Of a stretch of DNA of 64,000 bases, positions 52,164 to 61,137 are shown one piece after another. The stretch spans positions 2,294,001 through 2,358,000 of the forward strand of contig OZ241856.1 of NCBI GenBank assembly GCA_965202845.1, in the 5' to 3' direction. The notes below the pieces were generated by a model that had not been told where the DNA came from, made no database searches, and saw only the letters and a program-made list of their open reading frames with translations. A program made the position numbers and the translations under genes. The first letter of the stretch is position 1; the number at the start of each line of letters is the position of its first letter. The DNA comes from CBDATA01 sp965202845. Its GTDB lineage: Bacteria; Acidobacteriota; Vicinamibacteria; Marinacidobacterales; Marinacidobacteraceae.

Positions 52164-52516
52164 AATCAAGCCGCATCGAATTCCTCCGAAACGAGGCGCG
52201 GGAGGACGGCATCACGCTGAACGCGGAATCCGAAGCCGATTTCCAGCGGTTTGCCCGCTCCGTTTCCGGCATGCGGCGATGCAATCTGGTCCTGCTGGAC
52301 AACGGCGATCTCCGCGCGATCTGGAAGGATGGGCGGGGTTCCCACATCGGGTTGCATTTCCTGGGCGGCGGCATCGCGCAGTACGTGGTTTTCAAACGAC
52401 GTCCTGACGAACAGCGAACATCCCGGTCGGCGGGCCGCGTTTCGCTTGACGACGTTCGCCAGCGGATCGAAGCGCTGGACGTGGGGGCGCTGTTGTACGC
52501 CAGGAACGGAAAGTGA
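52160..52516 (+). CDS. Uncharacterised small protein, formerly coupled to an ATP-binding protein gene
   Basis: The product has 118 residues and no signal or membrane helix. The centre is strongly patterned: MRRCNLVLLDNGDLRAIWKD, then HIGLHFLGGGIAQYVVFK, then SLDDVRQRIEALDVGALL. It looks like a small alpha/beta protein. I cannot name the family. The start overlaps the stop of the truncated ATP-binding protein frame. A role in a two-gene accessory or defence unit is conceivable, with the partner now lost. Confidence 0.65.
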   Translation: MKSSRIEFLRNEAREDGITLNAESEADFQRFARSVSGMRRCNLVLLDNGDLRAIWKDGRGSHIGLHFLGGGIAQYVVFKRRPDEQRTSRSAGRVSLDDVRQRIEALDVGALLYARNGK

Positions 52517-52540
52517 CGGAAACCCGGCGCCGTCGGGGGG

Positions 52541-55453
52541 TCAGAAGACGATGCGGAGGCCGACCTGCGCCTGGCGCTGGGCGCCGACGAGTGCGCTCCC
52601 CAAGCCGAATTCGGGGTTGGGGGTCGCGCCGTCCTCCAGCGTGACCTCCTGCTGATCGGCGCCGTCGACGCGGAACGTCGCGCTGCCCAGGACGTTGAAG
52701 ACCTCGAACAGGGCCTCCAGCCGGGCGCCCCGGATCGGGAAGCGCTTGGTGAGGCGGAGATCCAGGTTCGTCCATGTGTCGTTGCGCTCGCCGTGCGCCG
52801 GCTGCAGGACGCCGCCGATCACCGCGCGGGTCTGGGAGCCGAACGGGCCCACCGCGAAGCCCGGATGCCGGTGGAATCCCACCGTCGGGTCCAGCGCGGT
52901 GAAGGGCGAGCCGGACTGCACGGTCAGGATGCCGCTCGCCAGGACGTCGAACGGCAGCAGGAAGAGGCCGCTCGCCACCGCCCGGTGCGGAATGTCGCGG
53001 CTGGACAGGCCCCAGTCGTAGTCCGGGTCAGCCGGATCCGTCAGGGTCAGGCCGCCCGCCGAACGCTCGTTGTCATCGTTGGAACGATCCCGGGACCACG
53101 TGTAGTGCGCCTGGAACTGGACGCCGTCGGCGAAGCGGCGACGGACTCCGGCGGTCAGCGCCAGATAGTCCGAACGCGCGCTCGCCTCGCGCACCAGAAT
53201 CGTCCCGTAGGCCGGATTCAACCGTTCGCCGGAATACACCGGACGGCCGTGGGCGTCGCGTGAGGGTGCGGGAACGTTCGCATCGATGTTAGAGGCGAGA
53301 TGGTCGCTGCGCGCGTACGCCACATCGAAGGTCGCGGCGATTTCGCCGGTCAGCTCCCGCTCGTAGCCCAGGTTCATCCGCGCGGTGCGCGGGTCCTCGA
53401 AACCGGGGTCCACATACGAAAGCGCCGGAATCAGGCCGGTCGGCGGGTCGGAGTTGTCGATCTCCCCACCCAGCGGCACATAGCCGACGTCGCCGGGACT
53501 CACGATCGCGTTGCCGAAGCGCGGAAAGACCCCGGAGTCATTGTGGGCGGAGACGAACAGCAGCGTCGGGGTGCGCCCGTAAAAGAGGCCGGCGCCGCCC
53601 CGGACGAGACTCCGGTCGCCCAGGGAACGCACGAAACCGAACCGGGGACTGAAGTTGTCGAAGTCGTCGGGGATGGTTCGCCCTTCGGGAAGGACGTGCT
53701 CGATCCCGGTCGGGTTGAAGGTGCCGTCCCAGCGGACGCCGAAGTTCAGGGTGAGTCTCGGGTTCGGACTCCAGGAATCCTGGGCGTAGACGCCGAGGGT
53801 CTGCTGGGCGACATCGAAGTTCGGGTTGCTGACATCGCCGAAGAAGATGCGCACCCTGGCCGCGTCATCGTTCAGGAAATCCTCCACCGAGTCGAAGTCG
53901 TACCGCCCATCGGCGTTCCCCGCGAAGAACTGACTCAAATCATCCCGGCTCAGGTCGAATCCCAGGCGGAGTTCGTGGTTGCCGAGAAGCGCCGAATACC
54001 GGTTCCGGATTTCGAACTGGGATTCCTCCACATCGATCGGGAGCCACCACGGCTTGCCGAAATCGCCGAAGGTCGGCGAGAAGATGCGGAAGTTGGCCTG
54101 GAGGCCGTCGTCCGGGAGATTGGAAAGCCGCGCCAAGACATCCAGCGCGTACTGGACCCGGAATTCGTTGACGCCGGTGGCGCCGATCTGCGAAACCACC
54201 GACCCCACCACCGAGTGGGTCCGCTCCAGCTTCTTCGATTCCTCGCCCACGAAATCCGACCGGCGCGCGAAGTCGGTGAAGTTGTACCGAACCGCGAGCC
54301 GGTGGCGGTCGGTCAGCGCATGGTTCAGCTTGGCGAACAGGATGAGGTTGCCGGTCTCCCGGACGAACGTACCGCTCGCGGTGCGTCCGTTCACCGGGTC
54401 GGGCGCCGCCACGCCGTCGGAATTGGGAGCGAATCCGGCCAGAAGCTCCGGATAGCGGGAGAACACCGCGTCGTACTGCCCCCGGCCCCGGATGTCCCGG
54501 AGGAACGGCTGGCTGCGGTCGGTCTGGTCGTAGGAGAGGAAGAAATGGGTCCGGTCCCGGCGGATCGGGCCGCCGAGGGAGGCGCCCCAGTTGTACCGGC
54601 GGAATGCGTCCACGTCGTAGCGCGGGTCGGCGGCGTCCACCCCCCGCGCCGCGTCCAGCGGCGACTGCGGCAGGCGCGCGACCAGCCGCTGATCCCGGAA
54701 AAAGAGGAAGCTGGAGCCGGCGAACGCATTCGTCCCGTCCTTCGTGACCACGTTGATGTAGCCGCCGCCGGAGCGCCCGGCCTCCGCCGCATAGCCGCTG
54801 GTCACCACCTGGAACTCGCGCACCGATTCCTGGGCGATCACCAGGCCGCCGTTTTCGGTCGCCTCGCCGCCGCGGCCATATCCGAAGAAGGCGCTCTTGG
54901 CCTCCGCGCCGTCGATGGTGAGACCGGAGTTGATGCCGCGCTGGCCGGAAAGCGAGATGCCGCCGCGCCGCGGCTCCACCTTCACCGTCGGCTTCAGCAG
55001 CGCGAACTGGACGAAGTCGCGCCCGGAAATCGGAAGCTGGGCGATCTCGTCGGCCTCCACATAGCCGGCGGCGCCGCCGCGTCCCACCTCCAGCAGCGGC
55101 GCATCGGCGCGCACCACCACCGTCTCCTGGACCGAGGCCAGCCCCAGGCGGAAGTCGAAATCGAGCGACTGCCCGACGAGGAACGGGACGGCCTCCAGCC
55201 GCTGCGGCTGGAACCCGGAGAGCGAGGCGGTGAAGTCGTAGCTGCCGCTCGGAATCCCCCGGATGGCGAAAAAGCCCTCGCGGTTGGCGACCGCGGTGCG
55301 GACCGCGCCTCGCTCCCGGTCGGTGATTTCGATGGTGGCGCCGGGGAGCGCCCCGCCCGACTCGTCGGTCACGAAGCCCTGGACGTTCGTCAGCGACTGC
55401 GCCGCGGCCGCCGCCGCAACCAGAACCAGCAGCAGCAGAAGCGCGCGAACCAT
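52541..55453 (-). CDS. TonB-dependent receptor with N-terminal carboxypeptidase-regulatory-like domain
   Basis: The protein has 970 residues. A signal peptide (VRALLLLLVLVAAAAAAQ) is followed by a beta-sandwich domain (VQGFVTDESGGALPGATIEI, EGFFAIRGIPSGSYDFTAS). The plug (LTIDGAEAKSAFFGYGRGGE, VTKDGTNAFAGSSFLFF) and a long beta-barrel end in a terminal aromatic (QVGLRIVF). This Oar-like build is frequent in Acidobacteriota and Bacteroidota and serves uptake of large substrates or protein export. It lies 5 bases after nqrM on the same strand, yet no functional link to NQR is known. Start 55453 gives the signal peptide directly. Confidence 0.9.
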   Translation of the reverse strand: MVRALLLLLVLVAAAAAAQSLTNVQGFVTDESGGALPGATIEITDRERGAVRTAVANREGFFAIRGIPSGSYDFTASLSGFQPQRLEAVPFLVGQSLDFDFRLGLASVQETVVVRADAPLLEVGRGGAAGYVEADEIAQLPISGRDFVQFALLKPTVKVEPRRGGISLSGQRGINSGLTIDGAEAKSAFFGYGRGGEATENGGLVIAQESVREFQVVTSGYAAEAGRSGGGYINVVTKDGTNAFAGSSFLFFRDQRLVARLPQSPLDAARGVDAADPRYDVDAFRRYNWGASLGGPIRRDRTHFFLSYDQTDRSQPFLRDIRGRGQYDAVFSRYPELLAGFAPNSDGVAAPDPVNGRTASGTFVRETGNLILFAKLNHALTDRHRLAVRYNFTDFARRSDFVGEESKKLERTHSVVGSVVSQIGATGVNEFRVQYALDVLARLSNLPDDGLQANFRIFSPTFGDFGKPWWLPIDVEESQFEIRNRYSALLGNHELRLGFDLSRDDLSQFFAGNADGRYDFDSVEDFLNDDAARVRIFFGDVSNPNFDVAQQTLGVYAQDSWSPNPRLTLNFGVRWDGTFNPTGIEHVLPEGRTIPDDFDNFSPRFGFVRSLGDRSLVRGGAGLFYGRTPTLLFVSAHNDSGVFPRFGNAIVSPGDVGYVPLGGEIDNSDPPTGLIPALSYVDPGFEDPRTARMNLGYERELTGEIAATFDVAYARSDHLASNIDANVPAPSRDAHGRPVYSGERLNPAYGTILVREASARSDYLALTAGVRRRFADGVQFQAHYTWSRDRSNDDNERSAGGLTLTDPADPDYDWGLSSRDIPHRAVASGLFLLPFDVLASGILTVQSGSPFTALDPTVGFHRHPGFAVGPFGSQTRAVIGGVLQPAHGERNDTWTNLDLRLTKRFPIRGARLEALFEVFNVLGSATFRVDGADQQEVTLEDGATPNPEFGLGSALVGAQRQAQVGLRIVF

Positions 55454-55458
55454 CGCGG

Positions 55459-55635
55459 CTATTCGCGGCCGGCGGCGCGCGCGACCGGACATTCGGCGCA
55501 GGCTTCATGCGCCGCCTCGGTCCCGCAGGTGCGGAGCGCGCATCGCCGCCGCAACAGGGAGCCGACGCCCAGCAGGAAGATCGAGAGACCGGTGACCAGA
55601 ACTCCCAGAAGCAGGACGCCAAGAGCCTCGAACAT
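55459..55635 (-). CDS. nqrM: NqrM-like Na+-NQR maturation factor
   Basis: The product has 58 residues: one membrane helix (GVLLLGVLVTGLSIFLLGVG), a basic turn (RRR) and a cytoplasmic tail with four Cys in CALRTCG and CAEC. NqrM is needed to deliver iron to the membrane-bound iron centre between NqrD and NqrE, and Cys residues are essential for that. Its position right after apbE at the end of the nqr operon is the usual one. The ATG lies two bases after the apbE stop. Confidence 0.82.
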   Translation of the reverse strand: MFEALGVLLLGVLVTGLSIFLLGVGSLLRRRCALRTCGTEAAHEACAECPVARAAGRE

Positions 55636-55637
55636 CG

Positions 55638-56606
55638 CTACCGAAGGCTACCGCGGAATGCGGGGGTCCTCCGTTCCTGGAGCGCGCCGTCCGCCCCCGC
55701 GGTCAGAAAGAGGGCGGCGATGCCCAGCCGCTCGGCGAGCGTCGCGCCCTCTTCCGGTCCCAGCACCTGGAGCGCGGTGGCCCAGGCGTCGGCGTCCAGC
55801 GCGGTGGAGGCGAGCACGGTGACCGAACCGGCGCGGCGGGAAACCGGACGCCCGGCGCGCGGGTCCAGAATGTGGGTCCAGAAGCCGCCGCCCTCGGGCG
55901 CTTCCCGGAAGTCGCGGTAGCCCCCCGAAGTCGCCATGCCGAGGTCGCGCAACCGGAAGGAGCGCGCGACCCGGGGCGCCAGCCCGGCGACGGGCGCCTC
56001 CACGCCGATCCGCCAGGCGCCCGCCAACCGGATTTCGCCGCCGATCTCGACCAGGTGCTCCCCGGAACCGGCGTCCCGGAGCGCCGCGTGCACCGCATCG
56101 GCGGCGTAGCCCTTGGCGATCCCGGAAAGGTCGATCGCAACGCCCGGCTCCAGCGAGACCATCACGCCGTCCAGCCGGATGCGCCCGCTCCCCACCCGGC
56201 GTCGAACCCGCTCCAGCTCCTCCGGCGTCGGGGGCGGGACCTCCGGGTCGCCGCCGGGGCCGAACCCCCAGAGCGCAAGAAGCGGCCCCACCGTCACGTC
56301 GAAGGCGCCGCCCGATTCCTCGTGCACCCGGAGCGCGGCGGCCAGCACCCGCGCCAGCTCCTCCGAGACCGGCGTCGTTTCGGCGTCCGACCGGTTCAGC
56401 CGGGAGATTTCGGAGTCCTCCCGCCAGTTGGACATGCTCCGGTCCACCCGGTCGAGCGCCGGGCGCACCAGCGCCTCCAGCGGCAGTCCCTCCCCCCGCG
56501 CCCGCACCGACCAGCGGGTCCCGAACGCTTCGCCGGACGCCTCCCGGACGACCGGAACCTCGGCGGCGCATCCGGCCAGCAGACAAGCCAGCGCGGTCCG
56601 GATCAC
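55638..56606 (-). CDS. apbE: ApbE flavin transferase (lipoprotein)
   Basis: The protein has 322 residues with a lipoprotein signal (ALACLLAGC). ApbE motifs are FGTRWSVRARG, SNWREDSEISRLNRS, DVTVGPLLALWGFG, the FAD/Mg2+ block DLSGIAKGYAADAVHAAL and THILDPRAGRPV. It attaches FMN through a phosphoester bond to Thr in NqrB and NqrC. The start is GTG at 56606, overlapping the nqrF stop (TAGTG). Found where expected, directly after nqrF. Confidence 0.92.
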   Translation of the reverse strand: MIRTALACLLAGCAAEVPVVREASGEAFGTRWSVRARGEGLPLEALVRPALDRVDRSMSNWREDSEISRLNRSDAETTPVSEELARVLAAALRVHEESGGAFDVTVGPLLALWGFGPGGDPEVPPPTPEELERVRRRVGSGRIRLDGVMVSLEPGVAIDLSGIAKGYAADAVHAALRDAGSGEHLVEIGGEIRLAGAWRIGVEAPVAGLAPRVARSFRLRDLGMATSGGYRDFREAPEGGGFWTHILDPRAGRPVSRRAGSVTVLASTALDADAWATALQVLGPEEGATLAERLGIAALFLTAGADGALQERRTPAFRGSLR

Positions 56607-57835
56607 TATCCGAAATCGTCGAAGGCGATGTTTTCCGGCTCGACCCCCATGCCGTCCAGCATCTCGAGGCAGGCCTTGAGCATGAGCGGAGGGCCGCACA
56701 GGTAGTACTCGGCGTCTTCGGGGTTCTTGTGATCCTTCAGGTATTCGTCGTGGAGCACCTGGTGGATGAAGCCGGTGGAGCCCGTCCAGTTGTCCTCGGG
56801 GAGCGGTTCGGAGAGCGCCAGCTTCCACTCGAAGTTCGGGAAGTCGGCGGCGATCCGGTCGAAGTCCTCCTGGTAGAAGGCCTCCCGGAGGCTGCGGGCG
56901 CCGTACCAGAAAGACACCTTGCGCCCGGTCTTGAGCCGCCGGAACTGGTCGAAGATGAGCGAGCGCATCGGCGCCATCCCCGCTCCGCCCCCGATGAAGA
57001 TCATCTCGTTGTCGGTTTCCTTGGCGAAGAACTCCCCGAACGGCCCGGAGATGGTCACTTCGTCCCCCGGCTTCAGGCTGAAGAGCCAGGACGTCATCTT
57101 GCCCGGCGGGACGTCGGGCTGGCGCGGAGGCGGCGAGGCGATCCGGACGTTCAGGTGGATGACGCCCCGCTCCTCCGGGTAGTTCGCCATCGAGTAGGCG
57201 CGCGAGACATCCTCTCCCGCCTCCACCGAGGACGTGTACTTCCACATGTTGAACCGGTCCCAGTCATCCCTGTATTCCTCGTTGATGTCGAAGTCGCGGT
57301 AGCTGACATCATGAGGGGGACATTCGATCTGGATGTATCCGCCGGCGCGGAAGGGCACCGCCTCGCCCGGCGGCAGCTCCAGCCGCAGCTCCTTGATGAA
57401 GGTGGCGACGTTTTCGTTCGAGATCACCCGGCAGGTCCAGCGGCGGATGCTGAACAGCTCCGGCGGGACTTCGATCTCCATGTCCTGCTTGACCCGCACC
57501 TGGCACGACAGCCGCACTCCGCTTCGCTCCTCCCCGCGGGAGAGGTGGGTGCGTTCGGTGGGCAGCACCGCGCCGCCTCCGCGGATCACCCGGAGGGTGC
57601 AGACCCCGCAGCTGCCCTTGCCGCCGCAGGCGGAGGGGATGAAGAGCCGGTGCTCCGCCAGGGTGCCGAGCAGGGTGCCGCCGGCGGTGGTCCGGATGTC
57701 CCTTTCGGCGTCGCCATTGATGCGGATGCAGACATCGCCGGTGGCCACCAGCCGCCGGCGCGCCTGGAGCAGCACCAGCACCAGCAGCAGGATGATGCCG
57801 GCGAAGGCGGCGATCCCCAGCAGGACGGTGACCAT
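56606..57835 (-). CDS. nqrF: Na+-translocating NADH:quinone reductase subunit F
   Basis: The protein has 409 residues. One membrane helix (LLGIAAFAGIILLLVLVLL) precedes a [2Fe-2S] ferredoxin domain with ACGGKGSCGVCTLRV and a later Cys (LSCQVR). An FAD/NADH reductase domain follows: RAYSMANYPEE (FAD), FIGGGAGMAPMRSLI and YYLCGPPLMLKACLEML. It takes electrons from NADH and passes them to the flavins of NqrB/C. Confidence 0.96.
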   Translation of the reverse strand: MVTVLLGIAAFAGIILLLVLVLLQARRRLVATGDVCIRINGDAERDIRTTAGGTLLGTLAEHRLFIPSACGGKGSCGVCTLRVIRGGGAVLPTERTHLSRGEERSGVRLSCQVRVKQDMEIEVPPELFSIRRWTCRVISNENVATFIKELRLELPPGEAVPFRAGGYIQIECPPHDVSYRDFDINEEYRDDWDRFNMWKYTSSVEAGEDVSRAYSMANYPEERGVIHLNVRIASPPPRQPDVPPGKMTSWLFSLKPGDEVTISGPFGEFFAKETDNEMIFIGGGAGMAPMRSLIFDQFRRLKTGRKVSFWYGARSLREAFYQEDFDRIAADFPNFEWKLALSEPLPEDNWTGSTGFIHQVLHDEYLKDHKNPEDAEYYLCGPPLMLKACLEMLDGMGVEPENIAFDDFG

Positions 57836-57845
57836 CGGCGCGCCG

Positions 57846-58463
57846 CTACAGCTGGATGCCGCCGAAGGCCATGAACCCGATGGCCATGAGTCCGGTGAGC
57901 AAGAAGGTGATGCCGAGGCCGCGCAGGCCGGCGGGGATCTGGTGGTAGCGCAGCCGCTCGCGGATGCCGGCGAGCGCGGCGATGGCGAGCGCCCACCCGA
58001 CGCCCGAACCGAAACCGAAGAAGGTCGCCTCGGTGAGAGTGAGCCCCCGCTCGATCATCAGCAGCGAGGCGCCGAGAATCGCGCAGTTCACCGCGATCAG
58101 CGGCAAGAAGACGCCCAGCGCGGCGTGGAGCGAGGGGAAGTAGCGGTCCAGGGTCATCTCCACGACCTGGACGGTGGCGGCGATGGTGCCGATGAAAGTC
58201 AGGAAGCGGAGGAACGAGAGGTCCTGGCCGGCGAGCGCGGCATGCGCCCAGCCGAGCGCCCCCGGCCGCAGCAGGAAGTCGTTGATCGCGTGGTTCAGCG
58301 GCACGGTCACGGTGAGCACGAAGACCACCGCGACGCCGAGGCCGATCGCGGTGCTCACCCGCCGGGAGACCGCGAGGAACGAGCACATGCCCAGGAAGAA
58401 GGTGAGCGCCATGTTCTCGACGAAGATCGCCTTGACCACGATGCCCAGGTAGTTCTCGATCAC
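57846..58463 (-). CDS. nqrE: Na+-translocating NADH:quinone reductase subunit E
   Basis: The protein has 205 residues with six membrane helices, starting IENYLGIVVKAIFVENMAL. NMALTFFLGMCSFLAVS holds the first iron-ligand Cys and VNCAILGASLLM the second. With NqrD it forms the membrane iron centre and part of the sodium path. Confidence 0.95.
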   Translation of the reverse strand: MIENYLGIVVKAIFVENMALTFFLGMCSFLAVSRRVSTAIGLGVAVVFVLTVTVPLNHAINDFLLRPGALGWAHAALAGQDLSFLRFLTFIGTIAATVQVVEMTLDRYFPSLHAALGVFLPLIAVNCAILGASLLMIERGLTLTEATFFGFGSGVGWALAIAALAGIRERLRYHQIPAGLRGLGITFLLTGLMAIGFMAFGGIQL

Positions 58464-58470
58464 GGCGCGG

Positions 58471-59097
58471 TCAGTCGGCCTCCACCTGTTCGGGGCGGAA
58501 CGCCCGCAGGATCCAGATCACGAACCCGATCACGAAGAAGGCGCCCGGCGAAAGCACCATCAGCCCGTTCGGGGTGAACCAGCCGCCCTCGGAGGCCAGC
58601 GGAAGCACCGGGTAGCCCCAGAAGGTTCCGGACCCCAGCACCTCCCGGGCGGCGCCGGTGATCAAAAGCAGGGCGGCGTAGCCGAGCCCGTTGCCGATGC
58701 CGTCCAGCAGGCTGCGAAGCGGCGGGTTCTGCATCGCGAAGGCTTCGGCCCGGCCCATGATGATGCAGTTGGTGATGATGAGGCCGACGAAGACGCTGAG
58801 CTGCCGGGAGACCTCGTAGACGTACGCCTTGAGGATCTGGTCGGTGATGATGACCAGCGACGCGATGATCGTGAGCTGCACGATGATCCGGATGCTGGTC
58901 GGGATGTGGTTGCGGAGCAGCGAGACCGAAAGGTTGGAAAGGGCGGTGACCGCGACGACCGCCACGCTCATCACCACCGAGGTCTCCATGCCGGTGGTGA
59001 CCGCAAGCGCCGAGCAGATGCCGAGCACCTGGAGCGCGATCGGGTTGTTGTGGATCAGCGGATCCATCAGCACCCGGCGAGCCGGAGCGGACGCCAT
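58471..59097 (-). CDS. nqrD: Na+-translocating NADH:quinone reductase subunit D
   Basis: The protein has 208 residues with six membrane helices. HNNPIALQVLGICSALAVTT and LIITNCIIMGRAEAFAM carry the two Cys that bind iron together with NqrE. GIGNGLGYAALLL is a family motif. The start at 59097 matches the usual length better than an internal ATG 30 bases later. Confidence 0.95.
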   Translation of the reverse strand: MASAPARRVLMDPLIHNNPIALQVLGICSALAVTTGMETSVVMSVAVVAVTALSNLSVSLLRNHIPTSIRIIVQLTIIASLVIITDQILKAYVYEVSRQLSVFVGLIITNCIIMGRAEAFAMQNPPLRSLLDGIGNGLGYAALLLITGAAREVLGSGTFWGYPVLPLASEGGWFTPNGLMVLSPGAFFVIGFVIWILRAFRPEQVEAD

Positions 59098-59100
59098 CGC

Positions 59101-59871
59101 TCAGCCGGCCTCCCGCCGGAGCCGGTCCAGGTAGGGACCGAAGCCGTTTTCGTCCAGCCAGAACCGGATCAGGTTGGTGACGCCGCGGCTGGTCATGGTG
59201 GCACCGGCCAGCCCGTCCACCCGGTGCGGGTCCTCGGCGAGCGGCCCGGCGGCGCCCCGGGCCACCTCGATCACCGGCTCGCCGGACGCCGCGAAGACCC
59301 GGCGCCCCGGCCAGAGTGCCTTCCACGAGGGGTTGTCCACCTCGCCCCCCAGCCCCGGAGTCTCCTTGTGCTCGTAGAAGGTGATGCCGCGCACGGTGTT
59401 CAGGTCGCCGTCCAGCGCCAGGAATCCGTGAAGGACCGACCAGAGGCCCTGCCCCCGGACCGGCAGCACCAGGGTCTCGAGGGCGCCGTCCGATTCCACC
59501 CGCCAGACCACCGAGCGGTTCTCGATGCGGCGGATGCGCGCCGGGTTGTCGGGGGCCGGGCGGGAGCGCGCCGCGTCGCCGGCCTCCACCAGCGGATTCA
59601 CATCCGAGGGGTCCACGTCGGGGAGCGGCTCCCCGGTCTCGAGGTCCACCACCACCGCGCGCACCCGCCGGAAGCGCTCCGCCATCTCCGCGTCGGTGAG
59701 CGGTTCGTCAACGCCGGCGAGGCCGGAAGCCACCAGCACGTTCCGCTGCCGGTCCCGCTCGACGTTGGCGGTCTGGCGGGACTTGAGGGCGACCGCGGCG
59801 CCCGACACCAGCAGCGAGCAGACCAGACACACGAGCGCGGCGAAGCGGAGGATCGTCGCGGCGCTTTGCAT
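59101..59871 (-). CDS. nqrC: Na+-translocating NADH:quinone reductase subunit C
   Basis: The protein has 256 residues: one membrane helix (FAALVCLVCSLLVSGAAVAL) and a periplasmic FMN-binding domain. GITFYEHKETPGLGGEVDNP and DGLAGATMTSRGVTNLI are the family blocks; the first Thr after GA in GATMTS is the FMN attachment site filled by ApbE. Confidence 0.95.
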   Translation of the reverse strand: MQSAATILRFAALVCLVCSLLVSGAAVALKSRQTANVERDRQRNVLVASGLAGVDEPLTDAEMAERFRRVRAVVVDLETGEPLPDVDPSDVNPLVEAGDAARSRPAPDNPARIRRIENRSVVWRVESDGALETLVLPVRGQGLWSVLHGFLALDGDLNTVRGITFYEHKETPGLGGEVDNPSWKALWPGRRVFAASGEPVIEVARGAAGPLAEDPHRVDGLAGATMTSRGVTNLIRFWLDENGFGPYLDRLRREAG

Positions 59872-59892
59872 GGATGACGACAGGCCGGAATT

Positions 59893-61137
59893 CTAGCTTT
59901 GGGCGGCGAGAACGGCGGCGCGGCGCTTCACCGCCGCCCGCAGCGCGAAGTGGTCGATCAGCGGCGCGAACACGTTCATCAGCAGGATGGCCAGCATCAT
60001 CCCCTCCGGATACGCCGGGTTGACGACCCGGATCAGCACCACCAGAACCCCGATGAGGAACCCGTAGACGATGCGCCCGCCGTTCGTTCCCGGAGCGGTC
60101 ACCGGCTCGGTCGCCATGAACACCGCGCCGAAGGCCCAGCCGCCGAGCAGGAAGTGCCACCAGAAGGGGACCGCGAAGAAGGGATTGGTCGCCGACCCGA
60201 TCCAGTTCAGCGCCCCGCCCATGATCGCCGTCCCGACCGCCGCCGCCAGCATGATCCGCAGCGACCCGATTCCGGTGAGCGCCAGCACCGCCGCGCCGAA
60301 CAGGCAGGCGAGGACCGAAGTCTCGCCCATCGAGCCGGGCAGGAAGCCGAGGAAGGCGTCCCAGGGGGTGATGCCGGCGCCGCCCGCCGGGTGGAGCGCG
60401 GCGCCCAGCGCTTCATCGCCCTGCAGGCTGAGCCGGGCCAGCCAGGTGGCGCCGCTGACCGCGTCGGGGGCGGTGTCGGCGGCGATCCAGACCCGGTCCC
60501 CGGAGAGCTGGGCCGGATAGGCGAAGAAGAGGAAGGCGCGCGCGGTGAGCGCCGGATTCAGGATGTTGAAGCCGGAGCCGCCGAAGATCTCCTTGCCCAC
60601 CACCACGCCGAAGGTGATGCCGAGCGCGACCTGCCAGAGCGGAACCGTCGGCGGCAGGATGAGCGGAAACAGCATCCCGGTCACCAGGAACCCCTCGCTG
60701 ACCTCGTGGCGGCGGACGACCGCGAAGAGCATCTCCCAGACGCCGCCCACCGCGAAGGTGACCAGCAGCACTGGGAGATACCAGAGGCCGCCGTGGAGCA
60801 CGCAGTCGAGCAGGCGGTCGGGCGCGAAGCCGACCCCCAGCGACTGGAGCAGGTCGGTCCGCCAGCCGGGGAGCGGTTCGCCGCCCAGCGCGATCGCCCG
60901 GTTCGCCTGGAGACCGGTGTTGTAGAACGCCATCGCCACCGTCCCGGCGAGCGCGATCACCACCGTGAACATGAGGCGCTTCATGTCCAGCCGGTCTCGG
61001 GCGTGCGACGGCCCCCGGGTGGTGGATCCCGGAGTGCGGAGGAAGGTGTCCGGGGCGTCCCAGAGGGGCCAGAACCGGGCGAGGGGCCCGCCCTCCCGGA
61101 ACGGCGCGCCCAGGCGGTCCAGCAACCGGCCCAGCAT
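59893..61137 (-). CDS. nqrB: Na+-translocating NADH:quinone reductase subunit B
   Basis: The protein has 414 residues with about ten membrane helices. FGGSGFNILNPALTARAFLF, the FMN-attachment block DAVSGATWLARLSL (Thr in SGAT) and ATEPVTAPGTNGGRIVYG are typical. It is the main sodium-channel subunit and also binds riboflavin. The start overlaps the nqrA stop (TGATG). Confidence 0.95.
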   Translation of the reverse strand: MLGRLLDRLGAPFREGGPLARFWPLWDAPDTFLRTPGSTTRGPSHARDRLDMKRLMFTVVIALAGTVAMAFYNTGLQANRAIALGGEPLPGWRTDLLQSLGVGFAPDRLLDCVLHGGLWYLPVLLVTFAVGGVWEMLFAVVRRHEVSEGFLVTGMLFPLILPPTVPLWQVALGITFGVVVGKEIFGGSGFNILNPALTARAFLFFAYPAQLSGDRVWIAADTAPDAVSGATWLARLSLQGDEALGAALHPAGGAGITPWDAFLGFLPGSMGETSVLACLFGAAVLALTGIGSLRIMLAAAVGTAIMGGALNWIGSATNPFFAVPFWWHFLLGGWAFGAVFMATEPVTAPGTNGGRIVYGFLIGVLVVLIRVVNPAYPEGMMLAILLMNVFAPLIDHFALRAAVKRRAAVLAAQS

